DNA of 64,000 nucleotides from JACCZH01 sp963729445. Lineage in GTDB: Bacteria > Chloroflexota > Chloroflexia > Thermomicrobiales > CFX8. The stretch is from contig CAVSNU010000005.1 of NCBI GenBank assembly GCA_963729445.1, positions 744,001 to 808,000 of the forward strand. Direction: 5' to 3'. Below, one piece after another: positions 18,022-26,606 of this stretch; position 1 is the stretch's first letter, and every line of letters starts with the position of its first letter. A model generated the notes under the pieces. It ran no database searches. It was not told the origin of the DNA and was given only the letters and a program-made list of their open reading frames with translations. The position numbers and the translations under genes are program-made.

Positions 18022-19325
18022 TCGTGCGCGGTGACTCTCTGGCGTTCAGCGCGGGTCACCTCTGCCTCTGTATCGGTGTCCTCAACGCTATCGCTAAATG
18101 CGTAGCTCCGGATGGCCGGGACGAGGCGCGCAATGCCAAGCGTGGCCAGAATCACGGCACTGCCACCAAAAATCATGGCCGCCTGTGGGCCGATCAGGCT
18201 GGCGGTCATGCCTGCCTGGAACTCGCCGAGACGCGGCCCACCGGATGAAAAGGCGGAGTGGGTTGCCGCGACCCGTCCGCGCAGGGCGTCAGGGGTCGCG
18301 AGCAGGCGCACCGTATGGCGCATGGTCATGCTGACGGCATCGGACAAGCCGGCTCCGGCCAGACAGAGCATGGCCAGCCAGAGGGTTGGGGCAAGCCCAA
18401 AGAGCACGAGAAAGGCTCCGTACGCCATCACGGCCGCGATGATGATTCTGCCGGGCCGATTCGCTTGTGGCACAAGGCTCATCGCCGCTGCGCCACAGAC
18501 CGAGCCGAATGCCGGCGCAGCGAGCAGGAGTCCGAACGCCTCGGGACCGGCATTGTGGACGCGGTCGGCGAACACCGGCGCCAGGCCGATCATCGACCCA
18601 AGCAGTGTTGCCGAGAAGTCGATCAGCATCACCCCGTAGATCACCGGCGTTACCTTGATGAACTGGAGCCCTTCGCGGATGGCCGGCAATCCGGTGATCC
18701 GTATCGCTGGCGCCCGGAACTTCGTCTGCATAAACAACAGGGCCAGAATGGTTCCCAGGAATGTGATCGAGTCGACGAGGTACGTGCCGGCGATGCCGAC
18801 CCAGGCGATCATCAGCCCACCAGCAGCAGGCCCGGCCATCATGCCCACATTGCTGGACAAGATGTTGAGCGACATCGCCGCGGTCAGTTTTTCGCGGGGT
18901 ACAAGCGCCGGCAGGATCGCCTGACGCGCGGGCTGATCGAACGAGGACGTGACCGCGGCGGCAGCGGCGATGACGTAGATCATGGCCACGTTCACGACAC
19001 CGAACCAGGTCGCGGCGGCCAGCGTCGCGCTGAGGCCCATCAGGATGCACTGCGTGATCAGCATTAACTTGCGGCGGTCACGCGAGTCGACGACCACTCC
19101 ACCGATCAAAGAGGTGCAGAACAGGGCGATGGCACGCACCAGCCCGAGCAGGCCGAGCTGCACGAGCGACTCGGTAATCTGGAAGATCTGCCAGTACAGG
19201 GCGGCGGCATGCATCTGAGTGCCGAAGATGGATATGAAGCTGCCTGCCCAGAGGAACCGGTAATCACGGTACCGCAGGACCTCGATAGGGAGCTCTCGCC
19301 GCTTCCTGGAGCCGGGAACGCTCAA
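18018..19325 (-). CDS. MFS transporter, EntS-like (MFS_3)
   Basis: A 435-residue protein with twelve hydrophobic segments. The N-terminal LRYRDYRFLWAGSFISIFG and the loop VVDSRDRRKLM are typical of the MFS_3/EntS branch of exporters. A TTG start at 19325 is suggested by a purine-rich stretch 10 bases upstream. The cargo cannot be inferred; relatives export siderophores or drugs. A second MFS gene of the same type, frameshifted, is at 52951-54211. Confidence 0.88.
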   Translation of the reverse strand: MSVPGSRKRRELPIEVLRYRDYRFLWAGSFISIFGTQMHAAALYWQIFQITESLVQLGLLGLVRAIALFCTSLIGGVVVDSRDRRKLMLITQCILMGLSATLAAATWFGVVNVAMIYVIAAAAAVTSSFDQPARQAILPALVPREKLTAAMSLNILSSNVGMMAGPAAGGLMIAWVGIAGTYLVDSITFLGTILALLFMQTKFRAPAIRITGLPAIREGLQFIKVTPVIYGVMLIDFSATLLGSMIGLAPVFADRVHNAGPEAFGLLLAAPAFGSVCGAAAMSLVPQANRPGRIIIAAVMAYGAFLVLFGLAPTLWLAMLCLAGAGLSDAVSMTMRHTVRLLATPDALRGRVAATHSAFSSGGPRLGEFQAGMTASLIGPQAAMIFGGSAVILATLGIARLVPAIRSYAFSDSVEDTDTEAEVTRAERQRVTAHD

Positions 19326-19469
19326 CCCGAATAACTCTCTCTACAGAGCCACAGAGATGGCTACAGCAACCGCCGAAAACGGAGGACAGGATAACACACC
19401 CTCAATCGGGTTCCTCTCTCCGCTACGATTGGAAGATAGACACCGCAGCCTATATGGAGGGATCACACA

Positions 19470-19949
19470 ATGCAACGCAACGTGATGCTCGGCCTGGTGG
19501 CGGGTGCAGCCGGAACAGAGGCGCTGAACATCGTGAGCTATCTCGACATGGCGATTCGCGGCCGGCCCGCCAGTCGTGTGCCGGCACAATTAGTCGACAC
19601 CGTTGCAAGGGAACTGAACATCGACCTGTCTGCTGGCTCCGGGGACCCTGCGGCGGTTGAAGCTCGTGAAACGGCCATCGGCGCGTTGTTGGGCTACCTG
19701 AACGGTCTCACTCTTGGTGTGCTCTACGGCGCGCTGCGGCCAGGGATGCGCGATGTGTCGCAGCCTCTGGCCGGCGCTACGCTTGGCGCACTGGCAATGG
19801 CTGCCAGCGATATCCCGGCAGTGGCGCTTGGGGTCACGAATCCCAAAGAGTGGGGTCTCGCAGGCTGGCTGGCTGACATCGTTCCGCACATGGCCTATGG
19901 CCTCGTCACGACGCTGGTCTTCGAGACATTCAGGGACGAGAACCGATGA
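19470..19949 (+). CDS. Hypothetical membrane-associated protein
   Basis: A 159-residue protein with GGAGG 9 bases before ATG 19470, so translation is well supported. It has an N-terminal hydrophobic stretch (MLGLVAGAAGTEALNIVSYLD), a Gly/Ala-rich central membrane-like segment (GALLGYLNGLTLGVLYGALR) and further apolar helices (ATLGALAMAASDIPAVALGV), perhaps four short membrane helices. No enzymatic motif. Unrecognised; probably an inner membrane protein. It converges with the small gene at 19975-20208. Confidence 0.65.
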   Translation: MQRNVMLGLVAGAAGTEALNIVSYLDMAIRGRPASRVPAQLVDTVARELNIDLSAGSGDPAAVEARETAIGALLGYLNGLTLGVLYGALRPGMRDVSQPLAGATLGALAMAASDIPAVALGVTNPKEWGLAGWLADIVPHMAYGLVTTLVFETFRDENR

Positions 19950-19974
19950 CCGGGAACGACTCCTACGGGACGGC

Positions 19975-20208
19975 TCAGCCCGAAGCGGTGCAGGTGGCGA
20001 GGGCAAACGAGACCGCGACACAGACCAGCGCCAGGAGGGCCATGAACAGCCCGAAGGCGGTGCCCATGGCGGCGGCGCGTTTCTTGGACAGGTTGAGCTG
20101 CGGACGCTCGTCAGCAGCGGCATCGTCACCAGCAGCAAACGGATTCGGGACACTGTGCTCGCGTTCCGGGGGCGTCTCCGAGTCTGGTTGTCGATCGTGC
20201 TCGCTCAT
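19975..20208 (-). CDS. Small single-pass membrane protein
   Basis: A 77-residue protein with a charged, disordered N terminus of about 45 residues and one C-terminal transmembrane helix (about 50-72, TAFGLFMALLALVCVAVSFA). Its ATG overlaps the TGA of the upstream HAD gene (ATGA), so the two are translationally coupled. No known motif; function unknown. Confidence 0.6.
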   Translation of the reverse strand: MSEHDRQPDSETPPEREHSVPNPFAAGDDAAADERPQLNLSKKRAAAMGTAFGLFMALLALVCVAVSFALATCTASG

Positions 20209-21074
20209 TCGTCCCTGATCCCTGTGCGATCCTTGTTGTTGACGACGTTACCATAGCGCGCCTGGCCGTTGAGCAGGTAGTTCTGGATAGCCCACGCAAC
20301 GCCAGACTCGGCGACCGTCGGGATGACGGCGTCGGCCAGCGTCTGGACGTCGTGCGGGGCATTGCCCATGGCCAGTCCCAATCCAGCCCAGGTGAGCATT
20401 GAAATGTCATTTTCCTGGTCGCCGATGGCGACGACGTCGCTGCTGGGGATGCTCAAGCGTGCCGCCAGTGCCGCCAGCGCGGCGCCTTTGGTGATGCCGG
20501 GGGCGGTTATCTCACCGAAATAGGCATAGGATCGGACAATCGAGAGCTTGTCTGTGAAGTGGGCAGACAGAGACGCGAGCTCCTGTTCCAGCACGTCAGG
20601 CTCAGCAATGAAGAGCAACTTGGTTGGTGGCGTCTCCCGTACATGCTCGACCAGATCCGGCACCAGCATCAGATCAGACTCACCACCGGGGTGAAACCGC
20701 AGATACAGGTCGAGCTCCGGACCTTCGCCCTCCACGCACGTCCACTCATCGACATAGGCGATGACATAGATCCCAGCTTGCCTGAGTTCCTCCAGCGCCT
20801 GGGCTGCCAACACGCCGGGGATCGGGGTGTGTGCGTAGAGCTCGCGAGTCACGGGGTGGCGGACGACCGCTCCCTGAGTGCAGATGATCGGGTCATCGAT
20901 CCCTATCTGCCGGATGAACGGTAGCGCGGCGTTGAAGACTCTGCCGGTTGCGACCGTCACGATGATCCCCTGCGCCTTCGCATCGGCCACCGCTCGTTTG
21001 ACGGTATCAGCGATGAGCAGGTCGGGACCCATCAGCGTGCCATCCAGGTCGAGCGCTAGCAGTCGATACGCCAC
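20205..21074 (-). CDS. HAD-superfamily Cof-type phosphatase
   Basis: A 289-residue class IIB HAD hydrolase. Motif I is LALDLDGTLMG, motif II is VTVATGR, motif III lysine is in GITKGAALAALA, and motif IV is VVAIGDQENDISML, all intact. Members dephosphorylate sugar phosphates or related metabolites. The GTG start at 21074 has AAGGAG 6 bases upstream. It is followed by the coupled small membrane protein. Confidence 0.92.
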   Translation of the reverse strand: MAYRLLALDLDGTLMGPDLLIADTVKRAVADAKAQGIIVTVATGRVFNAALPFIRQIGIDDPIICTQGAVVRHPVTRELYAHTPIPGVLAAQALEELRQAGIYVIAYVDEWTCVEGEGPELDLYLRFHPGGESDLMLVPDLVEHVRETPPTKLLFIAEPDVLEQELASLSAHFTDKLSIVRSYAYFGEITAPGITKGAALAALAARLSIPSSDVVAIGDQENDISMLTWAGLGLAMGNAPHDVQTLADAVIPTVAESGVAWAIQNYLLNGQARYGNVVNNKDRTGIRDE

Positions 21075-21433
21075 GTGTACTCCTTCGTTCTCACCTCGTA
21101 AAGCCCGCAGGATCGTACAGCAAATCTGCTATTCGCGGCCCCCAGCGTTACGTAAAGGCGTAAGGCACCACGGAACATCCATTGCCACAAGTGTGCGATA
21201 GAGCGTGGGGTGGTAACGACCGTCGGTACACGGTACAAGACGTGATCGCACCGATGTCACATCGCGGGACGTGGATCGCCAGCGCTTCTGTCCGCACAGC
21301 CTCAAATAGTGCGTCGTCAAATTGGTTGGGCCAGCCTTGACGCCCGGCTGTCCCGCCGGGACTCCCGATGAAGTGTCTCGTACCGGGCCCAGGCTGGCTT
21401 GGACGCTTGGCCGTTCCAAGGCCTCCTGCCCAA
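21075..21433. other. Gene-free stretch downstream of the Abi gene
   Basis: About 360 bases with no convincing gene. Minus-strand open frames exist, but they lack ribosome sites and start inside the neighbour. Several small inverted repeats are present, such as CCCGGC-N6-GCCGGG (about 21342-21359) and CTTGGA-N11-TCCAAG (about 21397-21419). It may contain a terminator or part of a non-coding RNA associated with the Abi locus. Confidence 0.4.
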
Positions 21434-22129
21434 CTATAGAATTCCCACGTGTTCCTTGATCTTAGCTTCGATCTCAGCTCGGCCGTTTGTGTAGACATGT
21501 GGGAAGCGGTCCACGAGAGCAGTCGTCTTACTCATCTCGGGATTAATCCAGTGGATTGCGTAATAGATGGTCTGATGATGTCTTAGTAGATTGAGGTCAT
21601 CAAAAAGCGGCTCATGGTGGAATACCCGATTTCGGAGCTTTCGGATTGTGTTGTAGCGATTGTGGATAGTGACGCGCTGTCGCATCTTTCTGGACACACG
21701 AGGGAAAGCCTGCTTGAGCGGTGCAGCTCGAGCGCCTTGCCAGAGCCTGGCGTCATAGTTTCGAGAGAGGATGGTGACCCAGAACCCGAAGTTGAGTTCT
21801 CCTACTACGCGGCCCGGTGTTACTGGTCGCCCGTAGCCTTTGATGTTGCCCTGTGCCTTACGCACTTGACGCAACTGTTCGGGGTCCAGCAATCCCTTCC
21901 GGTCATACCAGTTCGGCGTACCGAAGTGGCCACTCAGTGTATCGTGGAGAGTGTTACGCAGCGAAATCTCGACTGCATTCAACGAGCAGTACAAGGATTC
22001 GTTGATCGCCATATTCCAAAGATAGTTGACGATGGTATTGAGGTCGTCGGTTGCTCCAGGGGAGCGATAACGCTGTAGACGAGGGAGTGAAATGCATGGC
22101 TCAAGGTCCAAAATGAGTTGCGTTACCAT
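21434..22129 (-). CDS. Abi_2 family (AbiD/AbiF-like) HEPN protein, putative phage defence toxin
   Basis: A 231-residue protein with the Abi_2 layout: NTIVNYLWNMAINESLYCSLNAVEISLRN in the N-terminal half, then a WVTILSRNYDARLW core, and a C-terminal KLRNRVFHHEPLF that contains the HEPN ribonuclease motif R-x4-H with Asn after Arg. Family members cause abortive infection. The start ATG 22129 follows AAGGGGAAA; an in-frame ATG at 22201 would add 24 residues. Base composition is visibly AT-richer than the neighbours, suggesting horizontal transfer. A perfect 14-bp palindrome lies 10 bases upstream of the start. No protein antitoxin gene is evident next to it; gene-free DNA flanks both sides. Confidence 0.82.
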   Translation of the reverse strand: MVTQLILDLEPCISLPRLQRYRSPGATDDLNTIVNYLWNMAINESLYCSLNAVEISLRNTLHDTLSGHFGTPNWYDRKGLLDPEQLRQVRKAQGNIKGYGRPVTPGRVVGELNFGFWVTILSRNYDARLWQGARAAPLKQAFPRVSRKMRQRVTIHNRYNTIRKLRNRVFHHEPLFDDLNLLRHHQTIYYAIHWINPEMSKTTALVDRFPHVYTNGRAEIEAKIKEHVGIL

Positions 22130-22139
22130 TCTTTCCCCT

Positions 22140-22153
22140 TGTGTACGTACACA
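22140..22153. promoter_or_regulatory. Palindromic operator TGTGTACGTACACA
   Basis: A perfect 14-bp palindrome 10 bases upstream of the Abi start codon. Its core GTGTACGTACAC is identical to that in the thyX promoter. A possible minus-strand -10 (TATATC, about 22170-22175) lies upstream, so a bound protein would sit at the early transcribed region and block transcription or translation initiation. Confidence 0.5.
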
Positions 22154-22626
22154 CTTGACAACCCCCCTGATATACAGGTAAGGTTGTGGTGTATTCCCCA
22201 TGATCCTCTCCCCGTCCTCGATGGCGGGTGACGAACATGGGGTTTTGATTTACGCCTCGATCTCTCCCCCGAGAATGGCTTCGAACTCCCGCTTTTCAAG
22301 GTGCCGCCAAGAGGGTGTCCCGATTGTCAGGCCCTCGGTGTTGCCCGTGCCTACCATCCTGGGCCGGAGGTGCTCAAACCTCACGATTGAACGCTTCGGC
22401 AGGTCGCGCCGGCGCTCCCCTCACGACTGTGAGGCTGAAGCGCAAGTGATGGTTGTAATAATCTCTGGTTATCCGGGGAAAGTCAACGTGGCGAAACACC
22501 AATGCCGTGACCTCTACTATGGGGTTGTCATACCGCCATGGTGTTTCCAATCAGCGCGCGTTGCCCACTCATACGTTATATTGTTCCCCTCAGGAGTCGC
22601 CACAATTCAAGACAGGAGCGGGAAGC
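22154..22626. other. Long gene-free region between the Abi gene and fmdA, with an RNA-like fold
   Basis: About 470 bases. A compact nested inverted repeat lies at 22392-22442: outer arms CGCTTCGGC and GCTGAAGCG (9 pairs including one G-U) enclose a hairpin CTCAC-GACT-GTGAG (22420-22433). The 10-mers CCTCACGATT and CCTCACGACT recur 40 bases apart. A minus-strand reading at 22250-22384 ends in a protein-like string (SWRHLEKREFEAILGGEIEA) but lacks a ribosome site. The region could hold promoters for both genes, a non-coding RNA, or a decayed gene. Confidence 0.35.
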
Positions 22627-23751
22627 ATGCCTCCACGAACGCACCATGTGACGATCGACCCATGGATGACGCTGGCCGAGCAGCCGGGCGTTGGGCACAA
22701 CCGTTGGCATGAGGATATCCCACCAGTCGTCGAAGTAGATCCGGGCGACAGGGTGGTCATCGACACGATGGATGCATTCGACGGCCAGATTGCCCCGGAT
22801 TGGACCTCGCAACAGGTGGCCGGGCTCGACCTTGGTCCAGTGCATCCACTCACAGGTCCGGTCTTCGTGAAAGGTGCCCAGCCGGGCGACCTCCTGGAGA
22901 TGAAGCTGCTTGACATCGAGGCCGACCCGTTTGGTAACTATGGGTACACCGCCGAAGTGCCGGGATTCGGCTTTTTGAGAGACCGTTTTCTCGATCCCTA
23001 TATTGTGCACTGGCATCTGGTGGATGGTTACGCCGAGTCGGAGCAGTTGCCTGGTGTCCGGATTCGTTACGGCGCTCATCCAGGTGTTATCGGTCTCGCA
23101 CCCTCCAGAGCGTTGCGCGAGCGAGCGACCGCGCGCGAGGATCGGCTGGTCGAACACGGCGGTTTCGCGCTGTTGCCGGACCCGGTCGGCGCGATACCTG
23201 GAGGGGTCATTGGCGAAGAAGGCTGGAGAACCGTTCCGCCGCGAGAGACGGCCGGCAACATTGATATCAAACAGATCACCCCGGGCGTGAGCGTACTTCT
23301 CCCGGTCTACACCGAAGGCGGACTGTTTTCGACCGGCGATGTTCACTTTGCCCAGGGCGATTGCGAAGCCTGCGGTACCGCGATTGAGATGCGCTCTCGG
23401 GTCCATGTCGAGTTCAAGATTCATCAGGGCGAGGCCGAGCGGCGCGGGATCGAATCCCTGCAGTTTTTCCGTGATACCTACTTCAATGTTCCAGAGCTGG
23501 CTGCGCCCCGCCGTTTCTACGCTACAACCGGCATCTCCGTAACCTCCGAAGGTGAGAATACCTCGGAGGATCTTACCCTCTCGGCCCGTAATGCTCTGAC
23601 ATCCATGATTGCCTATCTCGGGACACGCGGGTTCGACGAGCAACAGGCTTACGCCCTGTGCAGCGTCGCGGTGGATCTCAGAATTAGTCAGGTGGTCGAT
23701 GTACCCAACTTCATCGTGACCGCGATGCTGCCGTTGGACATCTTTATGTAG
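22627..23751 (+). CDS. Acetamidase/formamidase (FmdA/AmdA family)
   Basis: A 374-residue amidase of the FmdA_AmdA family, which hydrolyses short amides such as formamide or acetamide to ammonia and the acid. Family features are THHVTIDPWMTLAEQPGV near the N terminus, VDPGDRVVIDTMDAFDGQI, the Gly/His-rich GNIDIKQITPGVSVLLPVY and the motif GDVHFAQGDCEACGTAIEM, which holds conserved Asp/His/Cys residues. ATG 22627 is chosen over upstream in-frame codons because AGGAG precedes it by 8 bases. No amide transporter is adjacent. Confidence 0.9.
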   Translation: MPPRTHHVTIDPWMTLAEQPGVGHNRWHEDIPPVVEVDPGDRVVIDTMDAFDGQIAPDWTSQQVAGLDLGPVHPLTGPVFVKGAQPGDLLEMKLLDIEADPFGNYGYTAEVPGFGFLRDRFLDPYIVHWHLVDGYAESEQLPGVRIRYGAHPGVIGLAPSRALRERATAREDRLVEHGGFALLPDPVGAIPGGVIGEEGWRTVPPRETAGNIDIKQITPGVSVLLPVYTEGGLFSTGDVHFAQGDCEACGTAIEMRSRVHVEFKIHQGEAERRGIESLQFFRDTYFNVPELAAPRRFYATTGISVTSEGENTSEDLTLSARNALTSMIAYLGTRGFDEQQAYALCSVAVDLRISQVVDVPNFIVTAMLPLDIFM

Positions 23752-23767
23752 CGCAGGCGTGTTCTGT

Positions 23768-23791
23768 GCGACGACGACCGAGTGTCGTCGC
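23768..23791. terminator. Hairpin between convergent fmdA and malic enzyme genes
   Basis: Perfect stem GCGACGAC / GTCGTCGC with an 8-base loop, 16 bases after the fmdA stop, followed by a small TCCC-TAAT-GGGA hairpin. There is no T-run. Its place between two convergent genes suggests a bidirectional terminator. Confidence 0.5.
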
Positions 23792-23880
23792 TCCCTAATG
23801 GGAGCCTCACCATGATCGCGACCGGGAACCCGAGCTGAATTGGCTGCTGGCACTCTGTGTCCCTGACCGCGGTGACGTCG

Positions 23881-26436
23881 CTAGCGCGCTACAGCCCAAT
23901 CTGCCGGATGGTTGGAGTAGATCAGGTCCTCGGTTCTGCGCTCAATCTCGATCGGGTCGACCGAGGCACGGGCCACGCCGCTGGCGACGGCGGCCAGCGC
24001 TACGGCAACGGCGACCGCCGGTGCGACCCGCAGATCCAGCGCATCCGGGATGATGTAATCTGCGCGCAACTCGGCATCGGTCACGAGGCTGGCGATGGCG
24101 TGAGCCGCGGCGACCTTCATCTCGTCGTTGATGTCGGACGCTTTGGCGTCGAGCGCGCCCCGGAATACCCCCGGGAACGCCAGCGAGTTGTTCACCTGGT
24201 TCGGGAAGTCCGAACGTCCGGTGGCCACAACCAGCGCCCCGGCTCGATGCGCGAGACTTGGCAGGATCTCAGGGTTCGGGTTCGCCAGCGCCAGGACGAT
24301 GGGCTGGGGGTTCATCACACCAATGTGGTCGGCCGACATGATGTTGGCGGCGGAGAGCCCGATAAACACATCGCTGCCGCGCAAGGCCTCTTTGAGGTCG
24401 CCGGACACTCGCTCGCGATTGGTTCGGGCGGCGAGTTCCTCTTTCGCGGAGTTCATGCCCTCGGCCCGGCCGGTATATATCGCACCGGAGCGGTCGCAAA
24501 TTATCACGTCACCGACACCAGCCCCGAGGAGCAAATTCGCGACCGCGATGCCCGCCGCGCCCGATCCATTGATCGTTACCTGGGCGCTCTCGATCGGTGT
24601 CCCGCGTAGCTTGAGGGCGTTCAGGACAGCTGCCAGCACGACGATGGCGGTGCCGTGCTGATCGTCGTGGAAGACTGGCAGATCGAGCCGTTCCTTGAGC
24701 AAGGCCTCGATCTCGAAGCAGCGCGGCGCAGAGATGTCCTCCAGGTTGATGCCACCGAAGGACGGGGAAATATTCGCGACGATATCGGCGATGTCTTCCG
24801 GGTCACGCGCTGAGACGCAGATCGGGAAAGCTTCGACGCCGGCCAGCGTCTGGAAGAGGACGGCCTTGCCTTCCATCACCGGGAGCGCCGCCTCGGCGCC
24901 GATGTCGCCGAGCCCAAGCACAGCCGACCCGTCGGTGACAATCGCCACCAGATTTGCTTTGACGGTGAGCTCGTAGACGCTCATCGGGTCGCGTCGGATC
25001 TCGACGGCCGGGGCGAGCGCCGCCGGCGGAACATAGAGAACGTTCAGGATGTGATGGTCCTTGATCGGGATCTTGGAGCGGATTTCCAGAACGCCGCCGT
25101 GCTTGTACCGCAGTGCGAGCGACTCGTCGCGTAGCCCTTCCGGGTTCCGCCTGGAACGCCCATTCAGCGGTGGTTGGTGGCCGCCGCGCGGAGGCAAGAC
25201 ACCCTCGTAGACGTAGCGACGGGTGCGCTCTGCGACCATCTCAGGCGTGACGTGGTTCTGCGCCTCACCCGATTCAACCGCTGCCTGTACAACGGCAGCC
25301 GCGATGGCTGGCGCCACCCGGAAGTCGAAAATGCGCGGCACGATGTTGTCTGGATGAATCTCATGCTCGGGCACGAGCGCGGCCAGCGCCTCGGCAGCGT
25401 ACAGTAGCGTTCGCAGCCGGATGTTTCGCGCGCCGCTGTCGAGCAGACCCCGGAACATTCCCGGGAACACCAGCGAGATATCCATCTGATTGGGGTGGTC
25501 GGAGCGCCCGGTCGCGACGACCTTTGCGCCGGCCTCCTTTGCGGTCAGAGGGTCGATCTCCGGCGTAGGAATGGCGAGCGGCATAACGATCGGGTCGGGA
25601 GCCATCGAGGCGACCATCTCGGGTGTAACGACCGACCCCGTGCTGAGACCGATAAAGACATCCGCACCCTTGAGAATCTCCTCAAGCGAGCCGCGCCGGT
25701 GCTCCCGGTTCGTCTCCTTGGCGAGATATGCCTTGGCCCAGTTCATACGATCCGGGCGACCGGCGTAAATGGCACCGGCACGGTCGCAAACCACGATGCG
25801 CTTGAAGCCTGCCCGGTGGAGCAAGCGGGCGACGCCGATGCCGGCCACGCCTGCCCCGGCGATCACGACGCTGGTGTCGTCGATCCGGCGCTCGGTTACT
25901 TTGAGCGCGTTGATCAATCCCCCGAGCACGAGCACGGCGGTGCTGTGGTGCTGGTTGGAAAAGACGGGAATGTTACAGGCCTTTTCCAGATGGTCGGCAA
26001 TCGTGAAGGCGCGTGGTGTGCTGATGTCATCAAGACAGATCGCGCCGAACGTTGGCGTGAGGGCCGCGACGGTGTCGACGATGGCGAAAGGGTCAAGTTG
26101 GTCCAGGCAGATTGGGAAGGCGTCGATCCCGGCGAAGGTCTTGAAGATGACGCTCTTGCTCTCGGCGATTGGTAAGGCGGCTTCGGGCGGACCGCCTGCA
26201 CTGCCGAAGAGGTCGGAGCCGTCAGTCACGATCGCGACCGTGTTGCCCCGTGATGTGAGGTCGAAGGCGCGCTCCGGACGCTTGACGATCTCCAGACAAG
26301 CTTCGGCGACACCGGGTGTGTAGACAAGGCTTAAGATAGAGCGGTCCCGAATCGGAATTTTGCTCCCAACTCCAATGAGGCCATGGAATCGCCGACGGTA
26401 GTCAAGTCCTTCGTCTCGTTGTTCGATAACGTACAC
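23881..26436 (-). CDS. Tandem-duplicated (fused) NAD(P)-malic enzyme
   Basis: An 851-residue protein made of two consecutive malic enzyme copies, residues about 1-420 and 437-851. Each matches the short bacterial malic enzyme, which normally is about 380-400 residues and decarboxylates malate to pyruvate. Copy 2 keeps the metal site (LEDISAPRCF, FHDDQHGTA), the catalytic lysine in VMEGK, NGSGAAG and ALANPNPEI, but its tyrosine loop reads LYVPPAAL. Copy 1 keeps the canonical loop VYTPGVAE, but its metal site has changed (LDDISTPRAF, FSNQHHSTA), as have AIPTPEI and NQMDIS. Copy 1 is therefore probably a pseudo-enzyme. GTG 26436 has GGAG 5 bases upstream. It is convergent with fmdA. Confidence 0.92.
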   Translation of the reverse strand: MYVIEQRDEGLDYRRRFHGLIGVGSKIPIRDRSILSLVYTPGVAEACLEIVKRPERAFDLTSRGNTVAIVTDGSDLFGSAGGPPEAALPIAESKSVIFKTFAGIDAFPICLDQLDPFAIVDTVAALTPTFGAICLDDISTPRAFTIADHLEKACNIPVFSNQHHSTAVLVLGGLINALKVTERRIDDTSVVIAGAGVAGIGVARLLHRAGFKRIVVCDRAGAIYAGRPDRMNWAKAYLAKETNREHRRGSLEEILKGADVFIGLSTGSVVTPEMVASMAPDPIVMPLAIPTPEIDPLTAKEAGAKVVATGRSDHPNQMDISLVFPGMFRGLLDSGARNIRLRTLLYAAEALAALVPEHEIHPDNIVPRIFDFRVAPAIAAAVVQAAVESGEAQNHVTPEMVAERTRRYVYEGVLPPRGGHQPPLNGRSRRNPEGLRDESLALRYKHGGVLEIRSKIPIKDHHILNVLYVPPAALAPAVEIRRDPMSVYELTVKANLVAIVTDGSAVLGLGDIGAEAALPVMEGKAVLFQTLAGVEAFPICVSARDPEDIADIVANISPSFGGINLEDISAPRCFEIEALLKERLDLPVFHDDQHGTAIVVLAAVLNALKLRGTPIESAQVTINGSGAAGIAVANLLLGAGVGDVIICDRSGAIYTGRAEGMNSAKEELAARTNRERVSGDLKEALRGSDVFIGLSAANIMSADHIGVMNPQPIVLALANPNPEILPSLAHRAGALVVATGRSDFPNQVNNSLAFPGVFRGALDAKASDINDEMKVAAAHAIASLVTDAELRADYIIPDALDLRVAPAVAVAVALAAVASGVARASVDPIEIERRTEDLIYSNHPADWAVAR

Positions 26437-26606
26437 GGATCTCCGCTTCTACATGTTTGCTGGATGGATCGCAACCATTTCTACAACCAGTGATTGTACG
26501 ACCATGGCTGTAGCTCGTCACCCTGAACCTTCAAGACCGTATTAAAGTCCCAGGCACATGGGCCTCGCATCGCACTGCTCTGGCGGGTTATGTCGAGCGA
26601 AACTGG

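Noticed and set aside
22265..22320. A stretch with GGCTTCGAACTCCC resembling a tRNA T-arm
   Set aside because: No anticodon arm, D-arm or acceptor stem can be formed around it.
22250..22384. A short minus-strand reading ending SWRHLEKREFEAILGGEIEA
   Set aside because: It looks protein-like, but it has only 35-44 codons, no ribosome site and an upstream TGA; too uncertain to call a gene, though it could be a relic.
22200..22712. A 170-codon plus-strand frame upstream of fmdA
   Set aside because: It overlaps the real start of fmdA in another frame, is rich in Arg/Ser as noise readings are, and has no Shine-Dalgarno site.
22576..23853. A 425-codon open frame on the strand opposite the acetamidase/formamidase gene
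   Set aside because: It mirrors the codon pattern of the real gene, has no ribosome site and no protein-like motifs; the plus-strand reading has clear FmdA features.
26425..26440. GTGTACGTTATC at the start codon of the malic enzyme gene, resembling the shared palindrome
   Set aside because: It is only 9/12, not symmetric, and is made by the first codons of the gene, so it is best taken as coincidence.
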